From Sunxiuqinia indica (GTDB lineage Bacteria; Bacteroidota; Bacteroidia; Bacteroidales; Prolixibacteraceae): DNA of 64,000 nt. Below are positions 26,370 through 35,948 of this stretch, one piece after another (the first letter of the stretch is position 1; every line of letters starts with the position of its first letter). The stretch is taken from NCBI RefSeq assembly GCF_009847015.1, contig NZ_WVEM01000013.1, positions 62,001-126,000 of the forward strand, written 5' to 3'. Under the pieces are notes generated by a model, which saw only the letters and a list, made by a program, of their open reading frames with translations, searched no databases and was not told the DNA's origin. The position numbers and the translations under genes were made by a program.

Positions 26370-26574
26370 AATAATATTGATTTAGGTTACTATTAGGATG
26401 GTTCTAAAATTACAATTTATTTTCTTATGTACATGACAAAATATTAACTATTTTTATTTCACAGTTTATTGATCGTAACAGGCTCCAGGTTCATCCTTTA
26501 CCTGAAAATCGGAAACGAGTCTTGAAAATTCGGTCGCATGTTTGAACCCTCCTTCTTCAGAAGCTAATTTTTAG

Positions 26575-26582
26575 TACTTTTG
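26575..26582 (+). promoter_or_regulatory. Promoter -7 element of the U32 gene
   Basis: TACTTTTG, exact match, 22 bases before the ATG at 26605. Confidence 0.6.
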
Positions 26583-26604
26583 CCCCATTAATTTGAATGC
26601 CGAA

Positions 26605-27864
26605 ATGGAAAGAAGAGATATCGAAATTATGGCACCTGTTGGTTCATACGAATCGCTGGCAGCTGCTATTCAAGGAGGAGCAGGATCGGTTTATTTTGGA
26701 GTTGAGCAGCTCAACATGCGTGCCCGCTCGTCAAACAACTTTACGCTCGACGATTTAAAAAAGATTGCAGAAAAAGCATCAGCCCACGGAGTGAAAACTT
26801 ACCTCACCGTCAACACCATCATTTTTGATAATGAGCTGGACAAATTGCACGAGGTGATTGATGCCGCAAAAGCAGCCGGTATTTCGGCTATTATTGCCAG
26901 TGATATTTCGGCTATCGCCTACGCCCGTAGCATCGGTGTAGAAGTTCATATTTCGACTCAGGTAAATATTACCAATATTGAAGCGGTAAAGTTCTATGCC
27001 CAATTTGCCGACGTAATGGTTCTGGCCCGTGAAATGAACATGGGTCGCGTTTGGGAAATCAGCAAGCAAATTCAAGAGCAAAACATAACCGGCCCCAACG
27101 GTAAACTAATTCAACTCGAGATGTTTGTGCACGGTGCCTTATGCATGGCCGTATCGGGCAAGTGCTACCTGAGTTTGCACGAAATGAACTCGTCAGCCAA
27201 TCGGGGAAGCTGCATGCAAACCTGTCGTCGTTCCTATACGGTTATCGATAACGAAACGAAAGCGGAGCTGGATATCGACAACGAATACATCATGTCGCCC
27301 AAAGATTTAAAAACCATTCACTTTTTAAATAAAGTGCTTGATTCGGGCATAACAGTCCTTAAAATTGAAGGAAGAGCACGTTCTCCCGAGTATGTAAAAA
27401 CGGTAGTTGAATGCTATCGCGAAGCTGCCGATGCTCATTTTAATGGTGATTTCACCGATGAAAAAATAGCAGCTTGGGACGAACGATTGAAAACCGTTTT
27501 CAACCGTGGATTCTGGGATGGCTACTACCTTGGACAGCGTTTGGGCGAATGGAGCAAAAACTACGGTTCGGTTGCTACCAAAAGGAAGCTATACATTGGA
27601 AAAGGAATGAACTATTTCGGAAAAATCGGAGTAGCCGAATTTAAAATGGAAACCGGCAAACTTCAGGTGGGCGATAAAATATTGATTACCGGACCAACAA
27701 CCGGAGTGGTGGAAGCCGAAGTAGACGAAATACGTGTCGATCTGAAACCGGTGGATGAGACCCAAAAAGGGGAGCGGTTCTCCATCAAGCTCGATCAAAC
27801 CATTCGCCGATCTGATAAATTGTACAAAATTGTCAATTCCGATGAGGTGCATCAGCGAAAATAA
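26605..27864 (+). CDS. U32 family protein, TrhP (YegQ)-like tRNA hydroxylation protein
   Basis: 419-residue member of the peptidase U32 family. The N-terminus IEIMAPVGSYESLAAAIQGGAGSVYFG and the signature HGALCMAVSGKCYLSLHEMNSSANRGSC (about 182-208) with four conserved Cys for an Fe-S cluster (CMAVSGKC ... GSCMQTC) are clear. Known members TrhP and RlhA hydroxylate RNA (tRNA U34 or 23S rRNA C2501) with prephenate rather than cleaving protein; the 420-residue length and C-terminal beta-barrel domain (YIGKGMNYFGKIGVAEF) fit TrhP. The start is ATG 26605, since the upstream in-frame TTG at 26593 is too close to the -7 element. Confidence 0.88.
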   Translation: MERRDIEIMAPVGSYESLAAAIQGGAGSVYFGVEQLNMRARSSNNFTLDDLKKIAEKASAHGVKTYLTVNTIIFDNELDKLHEVIDAAKAAGISAIIASDISAIAYARSIGVEVHISTQVNITNIEAVKFYAQFADVMVLAREMNMGRVWEISKQIQEQNITGPNGKLIQLEMFVHGALCMAVSGKCYLSLHEMNSSANRGSCMQTCRRSYTVIDNETKAELDIDNEYIMSPKDLKTIHFLNKVLDSGITVLKIEGRARSPEYVKTVVECYREAADAHFNGDFTDEKIAAWDERLKTVFNRGFWDGYYLGQRLGEWSKNYGSVATKRKLYIGKGMNYFGKIGVAEFKMETGKLQVGDKILITGPTTGVVEAEVDEIRVDLKPVDETQKGERFSIKLDQTIRRSDKLYKIVNSDEVHQRK

Positions 27865-27954
27865 ACGACATCGAGCAGGAAATTAAGAATGCATCGTTAA
27901 TAAGTCATTCTAAATTCAAGTTCGATTTATTTAGCAGTAGCTTGACTTTCTTCT

Positions 27955-27962
27955 TATTTTTG
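27955..27962 (+). promoter_or_regulatory. Promoter -7 element of the propeller-protein gene
   Basis: TATTTTTG, exact match, 15 bases before the ATG at 27978. It also rules out the upstream in-frame TTG at 27942. Confidence 0.55.
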
Positions 27963-27977
27963 ATAAAAATTCAACTT

Positions 27978-30731
27978 ATGCGCAAGCTAATACTTCCTCT
28001 TGTACTCGTTTCGATTGTGATTGCCGGAGCTGCCTTCTTTTTCTTTGCCGGACAAACCCAAGGCTACTCCGAAAATTCGGCTTTTCGGGCAATTCCTGTA
28101 AAAACTCCCCTCTTCATTGAAGTGCCGGAATTGGAATCACTTCTCGACGAGCTCGACAGTCAGAATCCACTTGTTAACGAACTGAAACAAATCAAGGGTC
28201 TGAATTCTTTTTTTACGGACATTCGGGACTTGAAGGAACAGCTAAAAGCACATGAGTTGCTGCGCGAAGTCATTGCGGACAAAACCGTTTTAGTCGCCTT
28301 CAACCCCGAAGGTAAAAATAACATCGGTTGTCTTTTTGCGACCAGTTTAGACAATCGCAAAGAAAGGTCTGCGTTGACTGATTATTTCAATTCACTCGCA
28401 ACCAATAATCAAATTGAACTGGGCTCCAGAAAATACGATAACACAGATATTTATCAGTTAAAATCAGGCAACTCGCAGTTCAGCATTGCATTTAAAGAAG
28501 GTATTTTGCTGTTCAGCCGTTATCCGCTTTTTGTTGATGAGGCCATCCGTCAAATCTCAGCTGAAAACTTAACGGGCGACCAACAACTTACCGAACTGCA
28601 CAAAACTGCCAGCGGAGGTTCGGAGTTCAACATTTACGTCCAGCATAATCATTTTCCAAGCTTTATTTCAAAAGCTATTCCACGCGATTTCCGCAAACAG
28701 ATCAAGTTGCTGGGCAGTTTGTCTGACTGGACGGAACTGGATGTGAACATCAAAAACTCGGAATTATTGTTGAACGGATTTAGCTTTTCCAACGATTCAA
28801 ACAACAACTACTTCAATGTTTTCCGCAGACAAAAAGCGGAGCGGGTCACTATTCCCGAAGTGCTTTCGGCCAACACCAGTTTGTTTCTCAATTTATCCAT
28901 CGAAAATCTGGAACGATTCAATACTGACTATGAGGAGTACCTGAAAAAGCAGGGATTGTATTACTCTCGCGAAACTGAATTATCAAAAATTCAGCGGTAC
29001 AGCAAAGTACCTTTTACAAAACTATTTCAGGAGATTGCAAAAAATGAATTTGCCGTAGCCTTTGGCACTATTACCCAAAACAATCCAACACAAAATCGCT
29101 TTTTCATTACCCAAATCAAAGGGCAGTCGGTTGCCCGCGAAAAATTATTGCCAGTACTTCAGAACTATGCTAAAGCGCAAAAAACAACGCTTGAAGCAAT
29201 GCGATCCGACTATCAAATTCAAAATGACCGTTCGTTCTCCATCTATCAATTTCCGTTTAAAAAATTGCCTGAATTACTATTTGGCCAAGCTTTTTCAGGT
29301 GTCGAAAGTAACTTCATGTGCTTTTACGACAACTACCTGATTTTTGCGGACAACTCCACGGCACTGAAAAATTACATCCATGACCTGGTGCTTTCTGAAA
29401 CCTTGGAAAATGATACTCAATTTCAAGATTTTAATAGTCAGTTAACGAGTAGGTCAAGTATTTATTTCTACCTTAATTTTTCAAAATCATTCTATTTAAG
29501 CAACTATTATTTAGACGAAGACATCTCAAAATCGATCAGGGAAAATGAACTTTCCGTTCGGAAATTTCAGGCTCTGGGATGGCAAATCTCACCGAGCAAC
29601 GAACAATTTCTAAATAGTGTTTACCTGAAATTTGATCCGGTTTTGAAAGAAGAGCCGCAAACGGTTTGGCAAAGTAAGTTGGACTCAACGGTTGCGATCA
29701 AGCCACAGCTGGTAATCAACCACAACGACAAAGCCAACAAAGAGGTCATCATTCAGGATAACAAGAACAACCTGTACCTGATTAACAAAGAAGGGGTGAG
29801 CCTTTGGAAAGTGAAACTCCCCGGTCAAATCATGGGCAAAATTTACCAGATTGACTATTACAGAAACGGGAAACTGCAATACCTGTTTAACACGAAGAAC
29901 CAGCTTCACTTAATTGACCGAGAAGGAAATAATGTTGCTCGCTACCCAATCAATTTGCGAGCCCCGGCAAGCAATGGACTGGCTGTTTTCGACTACGATA
30001 ATAACCGCAAATATCGTTTTTTCATTGCCTGCGAAAATAAAGAAGTTTATGCCTACGACAACGAAGGCAACCTGGTTCGTGGCTGGGATTTTAAAGGTAC
30101 TGACGGGAAAGTGACTTCACCCGTAAAACATTTCCGTGTAGCCGGAAAAGATTACATCGTTTGTGCCGATCAGTATAAAACCTACATTCTTGACCGGAGA
30201 GGAAATACACGTGTGAATACGAAGGCCGGTTTTGAGCATTCTGACAATGAATTTTATCTGGTAACCGGCAAACAGCAGGCGATCGCTTCAACCGATGTGA
30301 ATGGTGTTGTTCATTTACAATACTTTAACGGCCAAGAAGAAAGTGTGAAAACAACCAGCTTGAGTAAAAACCATTTTTTCGAAGCCGAAGATATAAATGC
30401 GGATGGAAAATCTGATTTTATACTCGCTGACGAAAAACAGCTGATTGCATATACTGATCGGGGAAAGCAGATTTTTGATCGACAGTTTGACAGTCCGATT
30501 ACCAGCAAGCCCAACAGCTACATGTTTTCAAACAAAGACCGGAAAATTGGTGTTGTTTGTGGAGCTGAAAACCGGGTCTATTTAATCAATTCCGATGGTT
30601 CTGTTTATGACGGGTTTCCGCTGCATGGAAACACCGACTTTACCATTGGCTTTTTTAATCACTCAAATCCCTTTTTCAACTTGGTGGTTGGTAACCAAGA
30701 CAATAGCTTTTACAACTATCAGGTGGAATAA
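27978..30731 (+). CDS. Large anchored exported protein with C-terminal beta-propeller repeats
   Basis: 917 residues. The first 25 are a signal anchor (MRKLILPLVLVSIVIAGAAFFFF). Residues about 40-600 are an alpha/beta region resembling DUF3352-type proteins (IPVKTPLFIEVPELESLLDEL; several repeats of a ferredoxin-like unit). From about 620 to the end there are six or so repeats with the pattern of a PQQ/WD-like propeller: YLINKEGVSLWKVKLPG, HLIDREGNNVARYPINL, VYAYDNEGNLVRGWDFKG, YILDRRGNTRV, AYTDRGKQIFDRQF, YLINSDGSVYDGFPL. The protein is probably periplasmic and membrane-anchored; the role is unknown. Its stop is 1 base from the lplA stop, which runs convergently. Confidence 0.8.
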   Translation: MRKLILPLVLVSIVIAGAAFFFFAGQTQGYSENSAFRAIPVKTPLFIEVPELESLLDELDSQNPLVNELKQIKGLNSFFTDIRDLKEQLKAHELLREVIADKTVLVAFNPEGKNNIGCLFATSLDNRKERSALTDYFNSLATNNQIELGSRKYDNTDIYQLKSGNSQFSIAFKEGILLFSRYPLFVDEAIRQISAENLTGDQQLTELHKTASGGSEFNIYVQHNHFPSFISKAIPRDFRKQIKLLGSLSDWTELDVNIKNSELLLNGFSFSNDSNNNYFNVFRRQKAERVTIPEVLSANTSLFLNLSIENLERFNTDYEEYLKKQGLYYSRETELSKIQRYSKVPFTKLFQEIAKNEFAVAFGTITQNNPTQNRFFITQIKGQSVAREKLLPVLQNYAKAQKTTLEAMRSDYQIQNDRSFSIYQFPFKKLPELLFGQAFSGVESNFMCFYDNYLIFADNSTALKNYIHDLVLSETLENDTQFQDFNSQLTSRSSIYFYLNFSKSFYLSNYYLDEDISKSIRENELSVRKFQALGWQISPSNEQFLNSVYLKFDPVLKEEPQTVWQSKLDSTVAIKPQLVINHNDKANKEVIIQDNKNNLYLINKEGVSLWKVKLPGQIMGKIYQIDYYRNGKLQYLFNTKNQLHLIDREGNNVARYPINLRAPASNGLAVFDYDNNRKYRFFIACENKEVYAYDNEGNLVRGWDFKGTDGKVTSPVKHFRVAGKDYIVCADQYKTYILDRRGNTRVNTKAGFEHSDNEFYLVTGKQQAIASTDVNGVVHLQYFNGQEESVKTTSLSKNHFFEAEDINADGKSDFILADEKQLIAYTDRGKQIFDRQFDSPITSKPNSYMFSNKDRKIGVVCGAENRVYLINSDGSVYDGFPLHGNTDFTIGFFNHSNPFFNLVVGNQDNSFYNYQVE

Positions 30732-30732
30732 T

Positions 30733-31713
30733 CTAAACCAAAACAGTCAATAGTCTTTCCACCGAAATTGGCCTGATCGCAATCTCAATTTTCTTGAGTC
30801 GTTGCGTCAACTCCTGATAATCATGTCGAGCGTCCAGCAGCGCATTTGTTAGTAAAATAGCTTGTTCATTGGATATTTTACCGAGAAGATCAATTGTGTG
30901 TATAACACCTTTGGCTACCTCCAATGTGAACTGGATAGAATTGCCTTCCAGATCATCAACCTGGTTGCTGTACTTATATTTTGGAGAATAGCCGTAAATC
31001 CAGTCCCAGGTTGCATATTTCTCATCCCTCAACTTTTGAATTCTTTCAATATCGTTCTCCGAAAATTGAAAAACCTTCGGCTCCGGATAACTGGTCCGAA
31101 TCCCCTCAAAAATAAAGTCAGAGAAATCGTTCACACTCATCTCCCGATCCAGGTAATTCACAATGTTGGTTACCTCGCTTCGGTTCGACTGCACAGCCTT
31201 ATCCTCGAAACGCGACAGATCAACTTTCAACGCGTTTTTTAACTTTTCTAACTCGCTATTGTAGAGTAATGTTCCGTGGTGCAGCACCCGTTTTTTAAAA
31301 ACATGCTCAGCATTGCCCGATATCTTTTTCCCATCCAGCATCAAGTCGTTGCGGCCAGTGGTATAAGCATCCAAACCCAACTTCTTCAACACTTCAACAA
31401 TAGGCTGCGTAAACACCTTGAAGTTAACCTGATCAATCCGTTCAACGGTTTTAATAAAGGTGAAATTCAAATTTCCGGGATCGTGAAAAACTGTGCCCCC
31501 ACCCGATAGCCGGCGGGCGATTTTTATTCCATTTTCGGCCACATAACGATGATTAATTTCGGCGAGCGCATTTTGGTGTTTCCCAACCACAATGGAACTT
31601 TCACCTTGCCAAAGCATGAAAACATCTTCGTCGAAATTCTTCAGCAAATATTCTTCGGCTGCCAGGTGAAAATATGGATCCAGCCCTTCTTGTTGAATGC
31701 AAAGTACAGTCAT
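30733..31713 (-). CDS. lplA: Lipoate-protein ligase A
   Basis: Attaches scavenged lipoate, via lipoyl-AMP, to the E2 and GcvH carrier proteins. The 326-residue enzyme has the start VLCIQQEGLDPYFHLAAEEYLL, the lipoyl-AMP loop RRLSGGGTVFHDPGNLNFTFI (about 70-90), the catalytic Lys in MLDGKKISGNAEH and a C-terminal accessory domain, as in the E. coli type. The start is the ATG at 31711-31713; a -7 element overlaps the region just before it, so the mRNA is probably leaderless. It runs towards the propeller gene and is 15 bases after the TonB receptor stop. Confidence 0.95.
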   Translation of the reverse strand: MTVLCIQQEGLDPYFHLAAEEYLLKNFDEDVFMLWQGESSIVVGKHQNALAEINHRYVAENGIKIARRLSGGGTVFHDPGNLNFTFIKTVERIDQVNFKVFTQPIVEVLKKLGLDAYTTGRNDLMLDGKKISGNAEHVFKKRVLHHGTLLYNSELEKLKNALKVDLSRFEDKAVQSNRSEVTNIVNYLDREMSVNDFSDFIFEGIRTSYPEPKVFQFSENDIERIQKLRDEKYATWDWIYGYSPKYKYSNQVDDLEGNSIQFTLEVAKGVIHTIDLLGKISNEQAILLTNALLDARHDYQELTQRLKKIEIAIRPISVERLLTVLV

Positions 31714-31719
31714 AGACCA

Positions 31720-31727
31720 CAAAAGTA
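31720..31727 (-). promoter_or_regulatory. Start-proximal promoter of lplA
   Basis: Minus-strand TACTTTTG, an exact -7 match, ends 6 bases before the ATG at 31713. The expected start point is the A of the AUG. It sits in the small gap after the TonB receptor stop codon. Confidence 0.65.
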
Positions 31728-31728
31728 A

Positions 31729-34134
31729 TTAAAACTCCAGAATGATCCCGATGGTAGGAAGCGTTGTTCCCGAAGTATTTTCAACCCGATCGAGCACATA
31801 CCTGGATCCTCCATCGGTAGTCACATAATTGCCATTTTCATTTTGTTTCCGAACAAGAATGTCCTGATCTTCATTTTGGAAATTGTAGAAATTCTGAATG
31901 TCGATGTAAAATTTGGCTGTGATCTTATCCAAATAGTAAGCTTTATCAATCCGCAAATCCAGTTGATGAAAAGCATCAAATCGTTTGGTATTCCACTGGT
32001 CGGTATTCAAATATGGGCCGTTATTTACATTCCAGGCCTCAACCAAAGCCGACTTTTCCAAATCGTAAGGCGTGTACGGTAAACCACCAACAAACCGCCA
32101 ACGAGCTCCCACACGCCAATTGCGCTTTAACTTTTTGGTCGAGGTAAGCACCAGCAAGTGTCGGCTATCCCAGCTCGAAACGATGTAGTTGTTATCTTTG
32201 TCCTGAAATTCGCTCCGCACCCAGGTATACGACAAATTCAGGTTGAATTTATTGGACGACGCAATTCGTGTTTGTAACTCAATACCGTAGGCACGTCCCT
32301 CCGAAATTGATCGGACTTCTTCGTTTCCAATCACTCCAAAATCAGCACCCAGATTAGCCAAGCTTACCGAATCATTAACCGAAAACGGGTAGTCGCTGTA
32401 TTTTTTATAAAACGCCTCGCCCGAAAAAACAACATTTTGCTGTGGCTGAAACTCAATACCAGCGATCAAATGGTCAGCCTGAATATATTTTAAGTCGTTC
32501 TCCTTATTCACCAATACGCCATTTTCTTTATAACCAAGTGCAGTATATGGTGGCAGCTGGAAATAGCGACCGGTATTAAAATTCAAGCTCCATTTTGGCG
32601 ATAGCTGATACGAAGCTGAGAGCCGTGGCGAAAGCTGGTCAAAGGGCGACAGCATACTCGAAGAATAGTTGTTGGCATCAAGCCGGATACCCAACGACAA
32701 TGTTAACCGTTCATCCAAAATTTTATTACTCGCCTGCCCAAAAAAACCCCACTTTATGAGGTTCAAATCGGTATCAAAGTTAACATCCAAAATACCATCC
32801 GAATAATAACGCCTTTGCTGGGTTGAATTCGTGTAAGTCACAAAATCAGCATTCGCGCCATAGTTAATCTTGACATTACCAACCCGTGTTGAATTCTCAT
32901 AGCGCAACTTATTTTCAATCTCTTCCGAAATGTAGTCAAGCGTTTTATTTTCCTCAGAGCTGTAATCATTATCCAAATATTTCACAGCCGAATTATTCAG
33001 GTGGCTACGGCTAAAAACAATGGTTTGAAAACCATTTTCGCGATAATGCTTGTAAACTGCGCCTACCGTATAACTCCATTGCTCATTTTCGGGTATTGTT
33101 GACAAAATATACCGCTGTTGGGCATCCGGATTTTCAAGATCCAGGTTCAAGTCAAACTTATCAATTGCTCCTAGTCCAATAAACGAGATTTCGTTCTTCC
33201 GATCGAGCTTGGTTTTTACTTTAAATTGAAAATCGTTAAAGGTTGGCAAAAATGGCAGTTCAAATAAGCTAAACAGCAACTGCAAATACGAACGCCGGGC
33301 TGAAAAAATATAAGTCGTATTTTCGCCAATCGGGCCATCAAAAGTGCCGCTAACTTCTGAGGCTCCAACTGAAAATTGCGCCCGTAACTTGTCGGTATTC
33401 CCATCAACCTGATAAAATTCGAAAACTCCGCTTAATGCGTTCCCCCGATCGGCAGGAAAAGCTCCCGAATAATAGTTGACCTCACGCAACAAATCAGCAT
33501 TTATAATTCCTACCGGTCCCCCTGAAGCCCCCTGAGTAGCAAAGTGATTAATATTGGGCACTTCAACACCATCCAAAAAAAAGCGGCTTTCTGCAGGTCC
33601 ACCACCGCGGATAATAATATCGTTGCGAAACGAAGGTGTTGACTGCACACCCGGAAACGACTGGATTACCTTGCTGATATCGCGGTTGGCTCCGGGGCTG
33701 TTTTCTATCTCAGATATCCCAATATTTTTCAACGATAGTGGACTCTCCTCTGTCTTTCGAAAAAGTGAAGCGGAAACAGTCACCTCATTCAACTCAGTAT
33801 TGCTTTTTTCGAGTGCGATATCTAAATCAACCGGTTTTGAGTTGCTCACCTCTACTTCGGGTGAAATCGTATTTTCATACCCAACAAACGATACTTCCAA
33901 CCGCACGAATCCCGGCTTCAACCCGGTAATATGATAGCTTCCATCCTCTTTGGAAACTGTGCCAATGGTTGTTCCCGAAACCACCACATTTACAAAGGGT
34001 AATCCTTCGTTACTGTCGGCATCATAAATACGCCCATGAACTACAGCCCGCTGCGCAAATACTCCATTCCCAATGAATAACAATATTAATATGAGGATGT
34101 AGAAAAATTTGTTTCTGATCGGTTTTTGAATCAT
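31729..34134 (-). CDS. TonB-dependent outer-membrane receptor
   Basis: 801 residues. Signal peptide (about 1-28, ending GVFAQ), then a CarboxypepD-regulatory-like beta-sandwich (VVHGRIYDADSNEGLPFVNVVVSGTTIGT, 30-110), a plug domain (SVIQSFPGVQSTPSF...IIIRGGGPAESRFFLDGVEVPNINHF, about 130-230) and a barrel that ends in a strand with terminal Phe (TIGIILEF). No SusD partner or TonB box is obvious. The substrate is unknown. It is divergent from dtd, and the inverted repeat at 34214-34229 lies over its promoter. Confidence 0.9.
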   Translation of the reverse strand: MIQKPIRNKFFYILILILLFIGNGVFAQRAVVHGRIYDADSNEGLPFVNVVVSGTTIGTVSKEDGSYHITGLKPGFVRLEVSFVGYENTISPEVEVSNSKPVDLDIALEKSNTELNEVTVSASLFRKTEESPLSLKNIGISEIENSPGANRDISKVIQSFPGVQSTPSFRNDIIIRGGGPAESRFFLDGVEVPNINHFATQGASGGPVGIINADLLREVNYYSGAFPADRGNALSGVFEFYQVDGNTDKLRAQFSVGASEVSGTFDGPIGENTTYIFSARRSYLQLLFSLFELPFLPTFNDFQFKVKTKLDRKNEISFIGLGAIDKFDLNLDLENPDAQQRYILSTIPENEQWSYTVGAVYKHYRENGFQTIVFSRSHLNNSAVKYLDNDYSSEENKTLDYISEEIENKLRYENSTRVGNVKINYGANADFVTYTNSTQQRRYYSDGILDVNFDTDLNLIKWGFFGQASNKILDERLTLSLGIRLDANNYSSSMLSPFDQLSPRLSASYQLSPKWSLNFNTGRYFQLPPYTALGYKENGVLVNKENDLKYIQADHLIAGIEFQPQQNVVFSGEAFYKKYSDYPFSVNDSVSLANLGADFGVIGNEEVRSISEGRAYGIELQTRIASSNKFNLNLSYTWVRSEFQDKDNNYIVSSWDSRHLLVLTSTKKLKRNWRVGARWRFVGGLPYTPYDLEKSALVEAWNVNNGPYLNTDQWNTKRFDAFHQLDLRIDKAYYLDKITAKFYIDIQNFYNFQNEDQDILVRKQNENGNYVTTDGGSRYVLDRVENTSGTTLPTIGIILEF

Positions 34135-34197
34135 TACCTTTGATGTTTCAGTTCTTATTCAGCAAAATCTGTTGAAATGATCGCTGAATTAGTTAAA

Positions 34198-34229
34198 CAA
34201 AAATAACGAAAGCTTGTTCGATTGAACAA
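34198..34229 (-). promoter_or_regulatory. Promoter of the TonB receptor with overlapping inverted repeat
   Basis: Minus-strand TTG (34227-34229), 21 bases, TATTTTTG (34198-34205). The inverted repeat TTGTTC-GATT-GAACAA (34214-34229) covers the -33 element and is a candidate operator. Confidence 0.55.
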
Positions 34230-34255
34230 TGTTTTTAATAAAATAGCGCACGAAT

Positions 34256-34711
34256 ATGCGAATTGTAATACAGCGGGTTTCCAAGGCCTCAGTTACTATT
34301 AACCAAGAAATAAAATCAAAAATTGGACACGGATTACTTCTATTAATCGGAATTGAAGATGCCGACACCTGCGAAGATATTAGTTACCTGGTGAAAAAAG
34401 TCAGCCAGTTGCGCATTTTTGATGACGAAGATGGTGTGATGAACAAGTCGCTGCTGGATGTAAACGGAGAAGTGCTGGTTGTGAGTCAGTTTACACTGCA
34501 CGCCAGCACCAAAAAAGGCAATCGACCATCCTACATTCGTGCCTCAAAACCGCCCATTGCCATTCCATTGTACGAGCAATTCGTAGATGCACTATCGGCA
34601 ACTCTTCAGCAAGAAGTGAAAACCGGTGAGTTTGGAGCCGATATGAAAGTAGACTTGCTCAACGATGGTCCGGTAACCCTCATCATCGACTCAAAAAACA
34701 AGCAGTTTTAA
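34256..34711 (+). CDS. dtd: D-aminoacyl-tRNA deacylase
   Basis: Removes D-amino acids and mischarged Gly from tRNA. The 151-residue protein starts MRIVIQRVSKASVTI and contains the two active-site motifs SQFTLHA (about 80-86, with the catalytic Ser/Gln) and the GPVTLIID block (138-145). Length is normal for DTD. It is followed by the MazG-like and deoC genes, which are probably cotranscribed as a nucleotide/tRNA clean-up group. Confidence 0.97.
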   Translation: MRIVIQRVSKASVTINQEIKSKIGHGLLLLIGIEDADTCEDISYLVKKVSQLRIFDDEDGVMNKSLLDVNGEVLVVSQFTLHASTKKGNRPSYIRASKPPIAIPLYEQFVDALSATLQQEVKTGEFGADMKVDLLNDGPVTLIIDSKNKQF

Positions 34712-34763
34712 CAATAAAAAGCAGCGGGCGTTTGTTTCTAATATATGATCAATGATAACTAAC

Positions 34764-35111
34764 ATGAGCACAAAACCCGAAGCCATAAGTTTACCTGTAG
34801 CTCAGGAAATGGTTGACCAATGGATTAAAACCATAGGCGTCCGATACTTCAGCGAATTAACCAATATGGCTATTTTAACGGAAGAAGTTGGAGAATTAGC
34901 CCGTATTATGGCACGAAAATACGGCGACCAATCGTTTAAAAAGAGTGATGAAAAATATGAAATGGCTGATGAAATGGCCGATGTGCTGTGGGTTTTAATT
35001 TGCCTGGCCAATCAAACCGGGGTTGACCTAAACAAAGCATTCATAAACAACGTAGAAAAGAAAACCAAGCGGGATGAAAACCGCCATCAAAATAATCCGA
35101 AACTAAAATAG
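34764..35111 (+). CDS. MazG-like nucleotide pyrophosphohydrolase
   Basis: 115-residue all-alpha NTP pyrophosphohydrolase. The metal-binding motif is visible as EEVGEL (about 40-45) and, after 23 residues, DEMADVLW (ExxD). Family members hydrolyse non-canonical or excess (d)NTPs to monophosphate. The start is taken as ATG 34764 (MSTKPEAISL); an in-frame ATG lies four codons earlier. It is 6 bases upstream of deoC, so the two are likely coexpressed. Confidence 0.88.
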   Translation: MSTKPEAISLPVAQEMVDQWIKTIGVRYFSELTNMAILTEEVGELARIMARKYGDQSFKKSDEKYEMADEMADVLWVLICLANQTGVDLNKAFINNVEKKTKRDENRHQNNPKLK

Positions 35112-35117
35112 TCTCCA

Positions 35118-35948
35118 ATGGAAACAATCCACCGAAGCTTAGCAGAGATCAAAGTCGCAGCACAAAACAATTCCAATTCAGACTGGCAAGAGCTGGCATT
35201 TTCTTGCATTGACTTAACGACATTAAACTCGACAGACACTGTTAGCCATGTAAAGGCTTTTACTGAGCGGGTGAATGATTTTGAGAATGACTATCCGAGC
35301 CTTTCCAATGTGGCTGCTATTTGTGTTTACCCAAACATGGTGCGCACCGTTAAGGAAAACCTCAACGATAACAATGTAAATATAGCCGCTGTGGCCGGTG
35401 GGTTTCCCGGGTCAATGAGTTTTATTGAAGTGAAAGTGAAAGAAGCCCGAATGGCTGTTGAATACGGTGCTGATGAGATTGACATTGTGCTGCCACTCTG
35501 GGCGTTTATGGATGGCAATGATCTGATTTGTCGGGAAGAAGTAACAACCATCAAACAAGCCATTGGAGACGCACACTTGAAAGTGATATTGGAAACCGGT
35601 GCCATTGCCGAACCGGGGCAAATTCGTCATGCTTCGTTTTTAGCCATGGAAGCAGGTGCTGATTTTATAAAAACTTCAACCGGAAAAACTAGCCCAGCAG
35701 CAACACCTGAAGCCGCCATGGAAATGTGCCTGGCCATTAAAGATTTTTATAAGAAAACAGGTAAGAAAATTGGATTTAAACCGGCAGGGGGCATTTCAAC
35801 TTCAGAAGATGCCATCCTATACTTGACTATTGTTAAAGAAATCTTGGGTGAAAAATGGATGACTCCTTCCCTATTTCGAATTGGAGCCAGCCGTTTGGCG
35901 AATAATTTATTGAGCGATCTTTTGGATGAAGAGGTGAAGTATTTCTAG
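35118..35948 (+). CDS. deoC: Deoxyribose-phosphate aldolase
   Basis: Splits 2-deoxyribose 5-phosphate into acetaldehyde and glyceraldehyde 3-phosphate in deoxynucleoside catabolism. The 276-residue TIM-barrel enzyme shows CIDLTTLNSTDT, the block AVEYGADEIDIVLPLWAFMDG, ILETGAI, the Schiff-base Lys region DFIKTSTGKTSPAA and a second active-site Lys in GFKPAGGIST. It is longer than the E. coli enzyme because of N-terminal residues typical of Bacteroidota. It ends at a TAG that is part of the shared hairpin with murQ. Confidence 0.95.
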   Translation: METIHRSLAEIKVAAQNNSNSDWQELAFSCIDLTTLNSTDTVSHVKAFTERVNDFENDYPSLSNVAAICVYPNMVRTVKENLNDNNVNIAAVAGGFPGSMSFIEVKVKEARMAVEYGADEIDIVLPLWAFMDGNDLICREEVTTIKQAIGDAHLKVILETGAIAEPGQIRHASFLAMEAGADFIKTSTGKTSPAATPEAAMEMCLAIKDFYKKTGKKIGFKPAGGISTSEDAILYLTIVKEILGEKWMTPSLFRIGASRLANNLLSDLLDEEVKYF

